Shown here in pieces: positions 1-8,555 of a stretch of DNA of 64,000 nt. Position numbers and translations under genes: made by a program. Under the pieces are notes generated by a model. It was not told where the DNA came from. It saw only the letters and a list, made by a program, of their open reading frames with translations, and did no database searches. The stretch is from Sphingomonas sp. SCN 67-18 (GTDB lineage: Bacteria; Pseudomonadota; Alphaproteobacteria; Sphingomonadales; Sphingomonadaceae). Positions within the stretch are counted from its first letter, which is position 1; the number at the start of each line of letters is the position of its first letter. The stretch spans positions 39,315-103,314 of the forward strand of contig NZ_MEFG01000014.1 in the NCBI RefSeq assembly GCF_001724715.1, given 5' to 3'.

Positions 1-1527
1 CGGCAGCTCGTCAGCGGGCACGAAGCGAAACTCGCGCCGCGAGGCATCGCGCTTCGTGCTGGTGTAGGCATATCCTCCGTGGACCGTGATATTCATCGAT
101 GTCGGAAGCTTGTAACCGAGGTCGATGGCACCCGCATATACGTCCTCGTTGAGCTCGCTGAACACGATGCGGGCATTCTGTCCGGCAGCACGCAGGTTGT
201 TGACATAGTCGCCGATGGAATCGTCGAACACATAGCTGAAACTGCGCTCATAGGGCGCGTCGCGCTTGGTATTCGCATAGGTTCCGCGGATGTCGACGCT
301 GAGGTCATCGAACTTGAATTCGCCAACGAACTGGGTGTCGATAAGTTGCCGCTCGACCCAATTGGTGTCCTGTTTCATGACCCGCGTATTGTCACCGAGG
401 CCTTCGGTATCGAAACCAGTCGACAAGCGCGACTGCTTGAGGGTGTCGTGGATATAGAGGTTCGTCCAGCGCAGCTTATGCTCGCCGAATTCAAAGCCGA
501 GCCCGAGCAGCCCGTTGACGACGATGCGGTTGTCGGTGCGCACGGCACGGAAATTGACATTAGGGTCGAGGCGCCCTTCGGTGAAGCCGCCCGAGAGTTG
601 CTGCACCGCGTCACGCGTCGACCAATTGTTGCTGAACCCTGCGGCGGCGATAAAGCCTAGGCGATTGCCGCCGATATCCCAGCGCGAGCCGGCACTGAGA
701 TCTGCGGAGAAATTCACCGGAATATTGTTGTTGCGCTGAAGAAGCGAGGTCGACGCATTCGACAGGCTCGCCGCGATGTCATGAATGTCGCGCGCCGAGA
801 AGTCGGCACCTTCGGTGATGAGCTTGCCGCTGTTCAGAGCAGCCTTGAGAGGGCCTCGGATTGAACGCGTGCCATCGTCATAACCAAGGAAGTCGAAGTC
901 GCCGCCATAATAGGTATAGCCGAGCTGGCCGGTCGTCTCGCTGTCGCCGCTCATGCCGAAACCGAGTTTGAGAAAAGGTTCGTCGGGCAAGGCTTTCGTC
1001 GTGAGGTTGATCACGCCGCCGCCGAACTCGCCCGGATAATTTGCCGAATAGGTCTTCTGAACGAGTGCGCTGCCGACAATGCTGGTCGGAAAGAGATCGA
1101 GAGGGACGACTCGCTTCAACGGTTCGGGAGACGGAAGCGGCGATCCGTTCAGCAGGGCGAGTGAGTAACGGTCACCGAGACCGCGCACATAGACATAGCC
1201 GTTGCCCACGACGGACAGGCCGGTCACGCGCTGCAGCGCGCCCGCAATGTCTCCATCGCCCGCGCGTTCGATTTCCTCGTTCGAGAGCACCGACACGACC
1301 TGCGGTGTCGCGCGAACGATATTGGGAATATAGCGGCCGGTGACGACGATTTCGCCGTCGAAAGAAGCACCGGGAACCGAAACCTCGACTTGTTCATCTT
1401 CCGCGGGGGGAGGTGTAGTCGCTGCCGGCGCGGGTTCGGTCTGCTCGCTCGTTTGCGCGATGGCGCTCGGCGCGATGAGCGCCGAACTCAGAAGCAGGAG
1501 GCTGGAAAATGTGTGCGACGTCCTCAT
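1..1527 (-). CDS. TonB-dependent receptor, C-terminus cut by window edge
   Basis: The reading frame from the ATG at 1525-1527 stays open to base 1, giving 509 codons with no stop, so the gene continues outside the window. The N-terminus is a signal peptide (LLLLSSALIAPSAIAQ) followed by a Pro/Ala-rich linker. A plug domain follows, with IVVTGRYIPN, VSVLSNEEIERAGDGDI, VYVRGLGDRYSLALLNG and GEFGGGVINL. Receptors of this family import bulky ligands across the outer membrane using TonB energy. A strong ribosome site (AAGGGGGGA) precedes the start. A terminator-like hairpin separates it from the upstream lipoprotein gene, so it may be expressed by read-through. The substrate is not visible; the nearby PstS and Pho-box-like repeat suggest a phosphorus compound (inference). 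Confidence 0.9.
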   Translation of the reverse strand, partial: MRTSHTFSSLLLLSSALIAPSAIAQTSEQTEPAPAATTPPPAEDEQVEVSVPGASFDGEIVVTGRYIPNIVRATPQVVSVLSNEEIERAGDGDIAGALQRVTGLSVVGNGYVYVRGLGDRYSLALLNGSPLPSPEPLKRVVPLDLFPTSIVGSALVQKTYSANYPGEFGGGVINLTTKALPDEPFLKLGFGMSGDSETTGQLGYTYYGGDFDFLGYDDGTRSIRGPLKAALNSGKLITEGADFSARDIHDIAASLSNASTSLLQRNNNIPVNFSADLSAGSRWDIGGNRLGFIAAAGFSNNWSTRDAVQQLSGGFTEGRLDPNVNFRAVRTDNRIVVNGLLGLGFEFGEHKLRWTNLYIHDTLKQSRLSTGFDTEGLGDNTRVMKQDTNWVERQLIDTQFVGEFKFDDLSVDIRGTYANTKRDAPYERSFSYVFDDSIGDYVNNLRAAGQNARIVFSELNEDVYAGAIDLGYKLPTSMNITVHGGYAYTSTKRDASRREFRFVPADELP

Positions 1528-1554
1528 GAGGAGTCCCCCCTTGTAGTAAATCGG

Positions 1555-1587
1555 AAAAAAGGGGGCGACGGCCCTTGCCGTCGCCCC
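1555..1587 (-). terminator. Intrinsic terminator or attenuator between lipoprotein and receptor genes
   Basis: Read on the minus strand, an 11-bp GC-rich stem (GGGGCGACGGC paired with GCCGTCGCCCC, 4-nt loop) is followed by a run of six T. It lies just after the lipoprotein stop at 1606 and 28 bp before the receptor start at 1527. It could set the ratio of the two products if they share a promoter. Confidence 0.75.
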
Positions 1588-1605
1588 TTGTCAATTTGTT
1601 GGCGA

Positions 1606-3135
1606 TCAGGCGCTCGGCAGCGAGGTGCAAGCCGAGGCGCTGCCGAAGTCGGCGGTCGCGGAGTCACAGGTCCAGCCGCGGTACCAGGTGTCGTTCGCGT
1701 CGCGAACCGCGCCGATATAAGGCGTTGCCACGAAGAAACTGCTCAGCGTCGAGGCGTCGAACGCGGTCACGCCGCTTTCGTTGGCGCCGTTGACGAAAAC
1801 ATTGCTCAGCGTCGAGGTGAAGCTCGCATTGTTGTTCGTGCCGGCATTGAAAATCGCCTGGATTGCCGCTGCCGTCACGTTCCCGTCTTCCGCGAAGGCA
1901 CCGGCGGTGCAGGCGAAGGCAACCGAGTTCAACACCGGCGGTCCGACGTCGTCGAGACCGGCGTTGGTCGCCTGCATTGTCGTCGCTCCATCAACGTCGA
2001 GACAGAAGCGGGGGCTCGTCACCACGCCATTGACCAGCGTATAGTCGGTGCCGCCGCGCAGCAAGATCGCGTTCGTCGAAGCGGCCAGCGTGCTGCGGTG
2101 CACGAAGGTGAAGTTCGCAAGGCGCGTGTTCTGGCGCGGCTGCGCATCTTCGTTGCCGTTCGAGTCGGCCTCGATCATCGCATCGCCCGAATTGCCGCCG
2201 GCGCGCTGCACCGCGATCACGAACTGGATGAAGCCCTTGTAGCCGAGATCGGTGTCAAGACCATCGTCGTCGGCGCCGGTGATGACCAGATTCTTCATGT
2301 TCTGGCGCCCACCGAAGGATTCGAGGCCATCGTCCGAACTGTTGTGAATCTGGACATGGTCGATGACCGTTCCCGATCCGACGCCGCCCGTCGTAAGGCC
2401 CTGCAATTCGTTGCCGGGCGCGATTTCGAAACCCGAATAGCGGATTTGTACATAGCGGATCCGGCCGCTGCTGTCGCCCGCAGTAGCGCCCCCATACAGC
2501 GCATTGGTTGCACCTTCGATATTCTGCTGACAGTTAGCCGAACCGCCCACGGCGCCGCTGAGGCAGTCGCTGATGGGCGCGCGGCCGAGCAGGACGACGC
2601 CGCCCCACAGGCCTTGGCTGGTGTCGGTGGCGGTGCCCACGACGTTAGCGCGCGCGGTGAAGATAATCGGGTTCGTGGGTGTGCCTTCGGCGTTGAGCTT
2701 TGAACCACGGTTAACGACAAGGAAGTCATTGCCCGAGGAGGCAAAGATCACAACACCTGGGTCGATCGTGAGGGTCGCAGCCTGACCGCCAGCTGCTGCA
2801 CCATCGCCGCCGATGTCGGTGCCGACGTCGACGCGTCCGGCCAGCGAGTAGATCGTGCCGGGGAGATTTGCGATTTGGAAATTGGTGTTGAGCCGACCGC
2901 TGATTTCGCAGTTTCGACGGTTCGCTATTACGCCGCGATCGACAGTGCCTGTGGGGCAGCCCGCTGCTGGCGAAGTGGGCGTCGGTGTCGGCGTCGGGGT
3001 GGGAGTCGGCGTCGGCGTGGGGGTCGGAGCGGGAATGACTACAACGCCTTCGCCGGGCGAAGCCACATCGTCGGCGCCGCAAGCTGCCAGCGGCAGGGCT
3101 GCGGTTAGCATGAGAAATTTACGCAATCTGGTCAT
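1606..3135 (-). CDS. Pro-Thr-repeat lipoprotein with predicted beta-helix body
   Basis: The 509-aa product starts with a lipoprotein signal (lipobox LAAC, Cys19). A Pro-Thr repeat tether follows at residues 36-54. The rest is a Gly/Asn/Asp-rich body with repeated short beta-like strands (VDVGTDIGGDG, LTIDPGVVIFAS, VVNRGSKLNAEG, GLWGGVVLLGRAPISD, HVQIHNSSDDGLESFGG, GADDDGLDTDLGYKG) that resembles a right-handed beta-helix. The ATG at 3135 follows an AAGGGGG ribosome site. Similar lipoproteins are common in sphingomonads next to TonB-dependent receptors, as here. The function is not established. A surface-exposed ligand-binding or hydrolytic partner of the receptor is an inference. A Pho-box-like repeat lies about 115 bp upstream. 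Confidence 0.8.
   Translation of the reverse strand: MTRLRKFLMLTAALPLAACGADDVASPGEGVVVIPAPTPTPTPTPTPTPTPTPTSPAAGCPTGTVDRGVIANRRNCEISGRLNTNFQIANLPGTIYSLAGRVDVGTDIGGDGAAAGGQAATLTIDPGVVIFASSGNDFLVVNRGSKLNAEGTPTNPIIFTARANVVGTATDTSQGLWGGVVLLGRAPISDCLSGAVGGSANCQQNIEGATNALYGGATAGDSSGRIRYVQIRYSGFEIAPGNELQGLTTGGVGSGTVIDHVQIHNSSDDGLESFGGRQNMKNLVITGADDDGLDTDLGYKGFIQFVIAVQRAGGNSGDAMIEADSNGNEDAQPRQNTRLANFTFVHRSTLAASTNAILLRGGTDYTLVNGVVTSPRFCLDVDGATTMQATNAGLDDVGPPVLNSVAFACTAGAFAEDGNVTAAAIQAIFNAGTNNNASFTSTLSNVFVNGANESGVTAFDASTLSSFFVATPYIGAVRDANDTWYRGWTCDSATADFGSASACTSLPSA
2974..3030. repeat. Hexanucleotide tandem repeat encoding the Pro-Thr tether
   Basis: About nine imperfect copies of a GGNGTC-type hexamer on the plus strand encode the (PT)n linker of the lipoprotein. 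Gain or loss of one copy changes length by two residues and keeps the frame, so tether length could vary between strains. Confidence 0.8.
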
Positions 3136-3249
3136 TTAGGCCCCCTTTTGGGTTTGCAGACAACACGACCGGTTGTCCCGGCGCGCTTTGGTTCGCTGCG
3201 GCCTGTATGATTCGATTATTATGCTAAAATGACGAAATGATGAATCTGA

Positions 3250-3278
3250 CTGTCATGTGATTGACTTCATACTGTAAT
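3250..3278. promoter_or_regulatory. Pho-box-like triple direct repeat
   Basis: Three 7-mers at an exact 11-bp period: CTGTCAT (3250), TTGACTT (3261), CTGTAAT (3272), with AT-containing 4-bp spacers. Copies one and three fit the PhoB half-site consensus; the middle one is weak. It lies upstream of the lipoprotein gene and overlaps the 3' end of the Cas6-like gene. The half-sites read on the plus strand, opposite to the lipoprotein gene, which lowers confidence. Confidence 0.5.
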
Positions 3279-3980
3279 GATTGGGCTGCGCCAGTCCGTG
3301 GAAATGCGCAGCATTCCATAGCCATGATGGCGCCAGTTGCCGACCCCGGAAAGCATTAAATCATTCAGCTTGCAAATATTTGATATATTCATCTCGCATC
3401 GCAATAATAATGATGGCGTCCATTCGTTGAATGTCTCGTGAATATTTTCACTAATATTTATCGGATCGTATCTCATTTCGACGAGCTCGATTGTAATTTC
3501 TTCCCCGCAGTCGTTAAATTCATTTGCAAGGAATTTCACGCATCGCTGAAGATAACTGTATTCGCTCTGCTTTATGGCTCCCGCCGGCATTGATCGGTCG
3601 GCTTTGAGTTCGGCGTCGGGACATATTCGGACAAGGAAGGCGACCAGTTCACCCGGCTTGAATTTGGGCGCCGGCGCACAATAGGCGCGCTTGAACTTTA
3701 TGCTGTTTTCGACGTCCGCCACGCCGCGGCCGCGAGATGGGCGCCGGAGCGCGTCGAGGTCGAATGGCGAGTAGAAGGCTATGCTGATACCAAAGCTGTG
3801 GTGTCGGATAATGGAAAACGCTTCGGGTGTCCGGTCGCCGAGCAATTCAATCAGGGCATGATGATACAACCTTCCAGGAAGCTGCCCCCCATTTCGGGGA
3901 GCAAACCCTCGATCATTCGCCCACAGGCTCAGCAGCCGCTCGTCGACCCGAAAGTTAAGAGAGAAGAGCGGCGGGGTCAT
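3267..3980 (-). CDS. Orphan Cas6e-like RAMP protein
   Basis: The C-terminus carries a glycine-rich loop, GVGNWRHHGYGMLRI, preceded by LLLRCEMNISNICKLNDLML. This matches the layout of the final strand and G-loop of Cas6e/CasE CRISPR-RNA endonucleases. The N-terminus (LFSLNFRVD) fits the first RAMP strand, and YHHALIELLG sits where Cas6e has its HxxL helix with a catalytic His. KFKPGELVAFLVR resembles the mid-protein strand of Cas6e. The chosen start gives 237 aa; an in-frame ATG at 4040 adds 20 residues, and neither has a good ribosome site. Base composition is clearly AT-richer than the neighbours, suggesting recent transfer. No CRISPR repeats or other cas genes are visible in the window. The family call rests on pattern only. 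Confidence 0.55.
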   Translation of the reverse strand: MTPPLFSLNFRVDERLLSLWANDRGFAPRNGGQLPGRLYHHALIELLGDRTPEAFSIIRHHSFGISIAFYSPFDLDALRRPSRGRGVADVENSIKFKRAYCAPAPKFKPGELVAFLVRICPDAELKADRSMPAGAIKQSEYSYLQRCVKFLANEFNDCGEEITIELVEMRYDPINISENIHETFNEWTPSLLLRCEMNISNICKLNDLMLSGVGNWRHHGYGMLRISTDWRSPIITV

Positions 3981-4198
3981 CGAGAACCAATTGTTTCGTT
4001 CGTTCGTACCATGATTGCTTCTTTGTCTGCGAGGCCGCATTCGAACAAGTCTCGACTTGAAACTCGGAACTGGATGGACACTGTCCGACGAGGCTCGGTG
4101 GGCCGATCATTTCAACTATAGCGGCTATGTGCTTGCGGCTTAAAACTCAGGGTCACGCGCAGGACTGAGTCATCGACCCTTTCGCACAACCGTATTGG

Positions 4199-4466
4199 TC
4201 AAGCGACCGCCGGGTCGTTCCTCAGTCGCTCGGCGACCACTCCCGCAATAGCCTTACGCGCCGGTCGCGGTGCGCTGGATCGCTGCTTCGATCTGGCGCC
4301 GCTTGTTGGCACGCCGTTGTTGCCGGGCCAGCGCCATCGCCTGCATTTGTATCGCATCGATGCGCGACAGGCGGCCGACGCTGTCTTGCTCGAACTTGAT
4401 GGGTGAGGTCGCTTCGCGTCCGAGGGCGTCTTCTTCGTTGAGCGCCTGAATCCGCGCTTGCGGCAA
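4199..4466 (-). pseudogene. Broken DksA/TraR-family zinc-finger gene
   Basis: The frame starting at 4466 encodes a typical short DksA/TraR N-terminus, including FEQDSVGRLSRIDAIQMQAM and RQQRRANKRRQIEAAIQR. It meets a TAA where the family has the Tyr of its G-x-YGYC motif. GYC follows directly after the stop, and the family's next stretch (AERLRNDPAVA) appears in another frame and then ends. A nonsense change plus a frameshift or deletion has therefore removed the zinc-binding region. Intact members bind RNA polymerase and modulate stress transcription. It sits beside a truncated universal stress protein gene, so the pair looks like a decaying stress module. Confidence 0.75.
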
Positions 4467-4502
4467 TATCGGGCAGTACCAGGTGACAGCGGCACCGTGC
4501 CC

Positions 4503-4763
4503 TCAGCGGAACAGCAGCACAGGGATGATGGCGGAACGGATCATCTCCGTGGTGGCGCGGCCGACCAGCATGGCGCGCAGCGAACTATGGCCATAGGCGC
4601 CCATGATGAGCAATTTTGCGCCGCGCGCTTCGATATCGAGCGCGATGACCTCCTCGGGCTTGCGTTCAATCTGGCTGACGCGTGCATCCTTGTGCATCAC
4701 GAGGGTCCGGTGGATGCACCGACGCCCTTTGCGGTGTTCGAGTGATTGAGCAACCATGATCAA
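4503..4763 (-). pseudogene. Truncated universal stress protein (UspA-type) remnant
   Basis: The last ~50 residues (IEARGAKLLIMGAYGHSS through MIRSAIIPVLLFR) match the C-terminal half of the UspA fold, including the nucleotide-binding G-x2-G-x9-G(S/T) region. The N-terminal half with the first beta strand and ATP-binding Asp is missing. The first ~30 residues do not look like Usp sequence. A normal domain is about 140 aa; only 86 codons are open here. I read it as a 5'-truncated remnant, although a short product could still be made. Confidence 0.7.
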
Positions 4764-4838
4764 GTCCGAGTTAAGTCGACCGCCGATGGCGCTCGGGCCC
4801 TGCGTATGATGCGCGCCCGAGCGCCCGGTGGCTCCGCT

Positions 4839-5888
4839 CTATTGGAGATCGCTCCCGTCCATCACCTTCGATGATTTTATCGTCGCCGCGACGGTCGCTT
4901 CCATTTCCTTATGCGGGGGGATCAAGCCCTTCGGAGCCAGATATCCTCCCTCTGCCGAGCCTTTGGCGAACTCGGCGACATATTCCATCAATCCCGGCAC
5001 CGCCCCGATATGCGCCTTTTTGATATAGATATACATGGCCCGAGAGCCCGGATATTGCTCGGACGTGATCGTTTCCATCGAAGGCGATACGCCATCGATG
5101 GTGAGAGCGCGGATCTTGTCGCGATTGCCGTCCAGATAGCTGAAACCGAAGGCCCCGATGCTCGTGGGGTTCGTGGTGAGTTTGGAAATGATCAAATTGT
5201 CGTTTTCGCCCTGTTCGACGTAGTATGGCGACCCGCGAAGGGTTCCGCATATCTTCTTGTGCTTTTCTTCGTCGCTTGACTTCAGGGCTTTCATGGCCGG
5301 GTCTTTGTCGCAGCCTGCCATCAACAACAGTTCCTTGAAGCTATCGTAGGTGCCGCTTGTCGAAGGGGGACCAAGTACCGAAATCGCGATCGCGGGAAGC
5401 GCCGGATTGACCTCCTTCCAGGTCTTGGCAGTGTTGGGTTTGCCATAGGGAGTAGCGGCGAGCGCCTTGTAGACGTCCACGAGGGTCAGCGCCATTTCCG
5501 GACCCTTGGTCGATTGCCCGAAAGCAAGCCCGTCATATCCGATTTGTATCTCGATGATATCCTTGACGCCGTTGGCTTGGCATCGGTCGAATTCCGACTT
5601 TTTCATCCGGCGCGAAGCATTGGAGATATCGGGTGTCTTCGGGCCGACGCCCTGGCAGAAGCGCTCGAAGCCACCGCCAGTGCCCGTCGCATCGATCTTG
5701 GGAGTTTTGTTGCCGGTCGCTTCGGCGAATTTTTCGGCCACGGCGGTCGCGAAGGGATAGACGGTCGAAGACCCGACGGCAGCGATATAGTCTCGTGTAT
5801 CGCCTCCGGACGAAGCCTGGTCCTCGCAGGCGGCGAGGAGCAGAGTGGAAGATGCAACGCCAACAGCGAGAATGGATCTATGCAGCAT
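4839..5888 (-). CDS. pstS: PstS-like phosphate-binding lipoprotein
   Basis: The product is about 349 aa. It starts MLHRSILAVGVASSTLLLAAC, with the lipobox Cys at residue 21, behind a GAAGGA ribosome site. A longer frame to 6017 exists but puts the signal peptide internally. PstS-family phosphate-contacting segments are present: VGSSTVYPFAT near the N-terminus, TGTGGGFERFCQG, DISNASRRMKKSE, and STSGTYDSF. It should bind phosphate at the outer face of the inner membrane and deliver it to a PstCAB importer. No pstCAB is in the window. Pst components are often found in arsenic islands because arsenate enters as a phosphate mimic, so placement downstream of arsH is meaningful. A selective phosphate-over-arsenate binder is an inference. 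Confidence 0.88.
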   Translation of the reverse strand: MLHRSILAVGVASSTLLLAACEDQASSGGDTRDYIAAVGSSTVYPFATAVAEKFAEATGNKTPKIDATGTGGGFERFCQGVGPKTPDISNASRRMKKSEFDRCQANGVKDIIEIQIGYDGLAFGQSTKGPEMALTLVDVYKALAATPYGKPNTAKTWKEVNPALPAIAISVLGPPSTSGTYDSFKELLLMAGCDKDPAMKALKSSDEEKHKKICGTLRGSPYYVEQGENDNLIISKLTTNPTSIGAFGFSYLDGNRDKIRALTIDGVSPSMETITSEQYPGSRAMYIYIKKAHIGAVPGLMEYVAEFAKGSAEGGYLAPKGLIPPHKEMEATVAATIKSSKVMDGSDLQ

Positions 5889-6229
5889 GGTGTTTTCCTT
5901 CGGGGGAGGGAACGAGCGCGAGAGCTTCCCCGGAGCCTCTCGCTTGATGAAATTGGGACAAGGCTCCCGGCCTTTGGGAGCCCCATGTCTCCGCACCGCG
6001 AGGCGAGCTTTGACCATCGGAAAGGAGCAGTATCGCTGTTGTTGGCCTGGTCATCGGAATCTCCGGCGCCGGCGCCGGCTTCGGCGCCGGGTCGAGGATC
6101 GGTGCGCCCGTTCGAGAAGGTCGAGAATATTGATTTGCCTCGCGGCGCGGCCGCAAAAAAAGCGAAACGCCGATAAACATGCGCTGCCCTGCGCGGCTTT
6201 TGTCCGGAAGATGTCCGGCAGCCGGCCCA
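5889..6229. other. Intergenic region between arsH and pstS with a perfect hairpin
   Basis: No convincing gene is seen in these 341 bases. A perfect 9-bp inverted repeat (CCGGCGCCG, loop GCTT, CGGCGCCGG) lies at 6069-6090. It could end the ars transcript, but there is no T-run. I found no clear Pho box upstream of pstS. Confidence 0.6.
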
Positions 6230-7045
6230 CTATTCGCCCGAAGCTGCCGCAACGGGCGGTTGGGCCTCGCCTGCCTTGTCGATCGACCCCAGAATTGCCG
6301 CAACGCCCGTCCTGGATTCCGTTGTATCGACACGGTCGCCGCGATCCTTGCGCTCGGAGTAGCGGTCGACGAGTTGATCGGCATGGCCGCGTGTCAGTAC
6401 GGTAAAGCGCACCAGCTCCTCGGCAACGTCCACAATCCGGTCATAATAGCTCGACGGCAGCATCCGGCCCGCTTCGTCGAATTCCTGATAGGCCTTGGCG
6501 ACGCTCGACTGGTTGGGAATGGTGATCATCCGCATCCAGCGCCCGAGGATGCGCAGCGTATTGACGCTGTTGAAAGACTGCGATCCGGCCGACACCTGCA
6601 TCACCGCGAGCGTGCGCCCCTGTGTCGGTCGGAGGCCCTTGTAGGCGAGAGGGAGATGATCGACCTGCGCCTTCATGATACCGGTGATCTGGCCGTGCCG
6701 TTCCGGACTGCACCAGACCTGGCCTTCGGACCAGATGGAGTGCTGCCTCAGCTCCTCGACCGCCGGATGATCGTCGTCGGCAATCTGATCGGGCAGCGGC
6801 AGGTCGGACGGATCGAAGATGCGCGTCTCGCAGCCGAAGAGCTGGAGCAGGCGAGCGGTCTCCTCGACGACAAGGCGCGAATAGGAGCGCTCGCGCAGGG
6901 ATCCGTAGAGCAGCAGGATGCGCGGCGCCGGATCGAGTGGTCCAAGGCCGAGCGCGGGCTGCGCGCGGAGATATTCGCAGCTGAGCGCCGGGAGGTGGTC
7001 GGGATCGGTAAGTGCGCGCAAGCGCGTGAATTGGGGTTCGGTCAT
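6230..7045 (-). CDS. arsH: ArsH NADPH-dependent FMN reductase / organoarsenical oxidase
   Basis: The 271-aa protein has the flavodoxin-like phosphate loop [13 protein letters not shown], the ArsH hallmark. [22 protein letters not shown], split by family-typical residues, and a C-terminal variable tail follow. ArsH enzymes are NADPH-FMN reductases that can oxidise trivalent organoarsenicals and help with oxidative stress. It is the last gene of the ars operon, starting 4 bp after the ACR3 stop codon, so translation is likely coupled. It acts in the cytoplasm. The call is strong. Confidence 0.95.
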   Translation of the reverse strand: MTEPQFTRLRALTDPDHLPALSCEYLRAQPALGLGPLDPAPRILLLYGSLRERSYSRLVVEETARLLQLFGCETRIFDPSDLPLPDQIADDDHPAVEELRQHSIWSEGQVWCSPERHGQITGIMKAQVDHLPLAYKGLRPTQGRTLAVMQVSAGSQSFNSVNTLRILGRWMRMITIPNQSSVAKAYQEFDEAGRMLPSSYYDRIVDVAEELVRFTVLTRGHADQLVDRYSERKDRGDRVDTTESRTGVAAILGSIDKAGEAQPPVAAASGE

Positions 7046-7048
7046 TGG

Positions 7049-8113
7049 TCAGGCCTCCGAAGGCGTGCTTGCGGGGAACCAGTGGCGTCCGAGGCGGAAA
7101 GCAACGCTGACGAGCAGGATGAGAACGGGGACTTCGACGAGCGGGCCGATGACCGCCGCGAAGGCGACCGGCGAGGCAAGGCCGAAGGCGGCGATTGCGA
7201 CCGCGATCGCTAGCTCGAAATTATTGCCCGCGGCTGTGAAGGCGACAGCGGTGGTGCGCGGATAATCGGCCTCGATGAGTTTCCCCATCCAGAAGCTGAT
7301 CAGGAACTGCACGACAAAATAGACGGTGAGCGGAATGGCGATCCGGATCACGTCGCCGGGGATGGTCAGAATCTCGCTGCCCTTGAGACTGAACATCGCG
7401 ACGATGGTGAAGAGCAGGGCGACGAGCGTTATCGGACCGATCTTCGGCAGGAAGCGCGTCTCGTACCATTCCTCACCCTTTGCGCGGGCGAGGAAGCGGC
7501 GCGTTAGGTAGCCGGCGAGAAAGGGGATGCCGAGATAAATGAGCACGGCCTCGGCGATCGTCCAGAAACTGACGTCTATGACGCTGCCTTCGAGCCCGAA
7601 GAGCGGCGGCAGGATTGTCAGGAAGAACCAGGCGTAGACGCTGAAGAAGAGAATCTGAAAGATCGAGTTGAAGGCGACGAGCGCCGCGACATATTGATTA
7701 TCGCCCTTCGCAAGCTGGTTCCAGACGATGACCATCGCGATGCAGCGCGCAAGACCAATCAGGATGAGACCGGTCATATATTCGGGTTTGTCGGCGAGGA
7801 AGATGACCGCGAGCGCGAACATCAGGACCGGACCGATGATCCAGTTCTGGACGAGCGAAATGGCGAGAACGCGCTTGTCCTCGAACACGCGCGGCAGTTC
7901 GTCATATCGCACGCGCGCTAGCGGCGGATACATCATGAGGATAAGGCCGATGGCGATCGGGATATTCGTCGATCCGATCGACATCGCATCGATCGCAGCG
8001 GGGAGGCCTTTGAACAGCGATCCCAGGAGGACGCCGAGCGCCATCGCGAGGAAGATCCAGAGCGTCAGATAGCGATCGAGGAACGACAGGCGTTCGCGCT
8101 TGGTGTCAGTCAT
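7049..8113 (-). CDS. acr3: ACR3-family arsenite efflux permease
   Basis: About 354 aa with ten hydrophobic segments. It contains the ACR3 signature around [19 protein letters not shown], whose Cys is essential for As(III) transport in characterised members, and [16 protein letters not shown] near the C-terminus. It exports arsenite across the inner membrane. The start at 8113 follows a GAGGAGA ribosome site; an upstream in-frame ATG (8152) lies inside arsC and is less likely. It is downstream of both arsenate reductase genes and just upstream of arsH, so the reductase product passes directly to this pump. ACR3 is often labelled arsB, but it is unrelated to the E. coli ArsB family. Confidence 0.95.
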   Translation of the reverse strand: MTDTKRERLSFLDRYLTLWIFLAMALGVLLGSLFKGLPAAIDAMSIGSTNIPIAIGLILMMYPPLARVRYDELPRVFEDKRVLAISLVQNWIIGPVLMFALAVIFLADKPEYMTGLILIGLARCIAMVIVWNQLAKGDNQYVAALVAFNSIFQILFFSVYAWFFLTILPPLFGLEGSVIDVSFWTIAEAVLIYLGIPFLAGYLTRRFLARAKGEEWYETRFLPKIGPITLVALLFTIVAMFSLKGSEILTIPGDVIRIAIPLTVYFVVQFLISFWMGKLIEADYPRTTAVAFTAAGNNFELAIAVAIAAFGLASPVAFAAVIGPLVEVPVLILLVSVAFRLGRHWFPASTPSEA

Positions 8114-8123
8114 GACCGTCTCC

Positions 8124-8555
8124 TCAGGCCTGGACGCGATTGCCGTCGGCATCGACGACCTGTTCGCCGTCTTCCTTGGTGAAGGCGCCGAGTTGCGGTG
8201 CGGGGAGGATGTCGAGCACGGCCTCGGACGGGCGGCAGAGTTTTACCCCGAGCGGTGTCACGACAAGTGGTCGGTTGATGAGGACGGGATGCTCCATCAT
8301 CGCATCGATGAGGGAGCTATCGCTGAGACTTTCGTCTCCGAGGCCGAGTTCGGCATAAGGCGTTCCCCTTTCGCGCAGGAGATCGCGGGGTGTGATCCCG
8401 GCGCGTTCGATCATTTGCTCGAGCAGCGCGCGCGATGGCGGCGTCTTCAGATACTCGACGACATGCGGTTCGATCCCCGCATTGCGGATAAGCGCGAGCG
8501 TATTGCGCGACGTGCCGCATTCGGGATTGTGATAGATGATGATGTCGGCCGTCAT
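8124..8555 (-). CDS. arsC: Glutaredoxin-coupled arsenate reductase ArsC
   Basis: The product is 143 aa. The catalytic Cys13 is in [12 protein letters not shown], and the Arg-rich anion site ([10 protein letters not shown]) and family motif [19 protein letters not shown] are present. It reduces As(V) to As(III) using glutathione and glutaredoxin. The ATG at 8555 overlaps the stop of the upstream arsenate reductase by 4 bp (ATGA), indicating translational coupling. A longer open frame upstream is a shadow of that gene. Two unrelated arsenate reductases therefore sit back to back here. Confidence 0.95.
   Translation of the reverse strand: MTADIIIYHNPECGTSRNTLALIRNAGIEPHVVEYLKTPPSRALLEQMIERAGITPRDLLRERGTPYAELGLGDESLSDSSLIDAMMEHPVLINRPLVVTPLGVKLCRPSEAVLDILPAPQLGAFTKEDGEQVVDADGNRVQA

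Noticed and set aside
3250..4500. CRISPR array near the Cas6-like gene
   Set aside because: No direct repeats of 25-35 bp with regular spacers were found on either strand here or elsewhere in the window.
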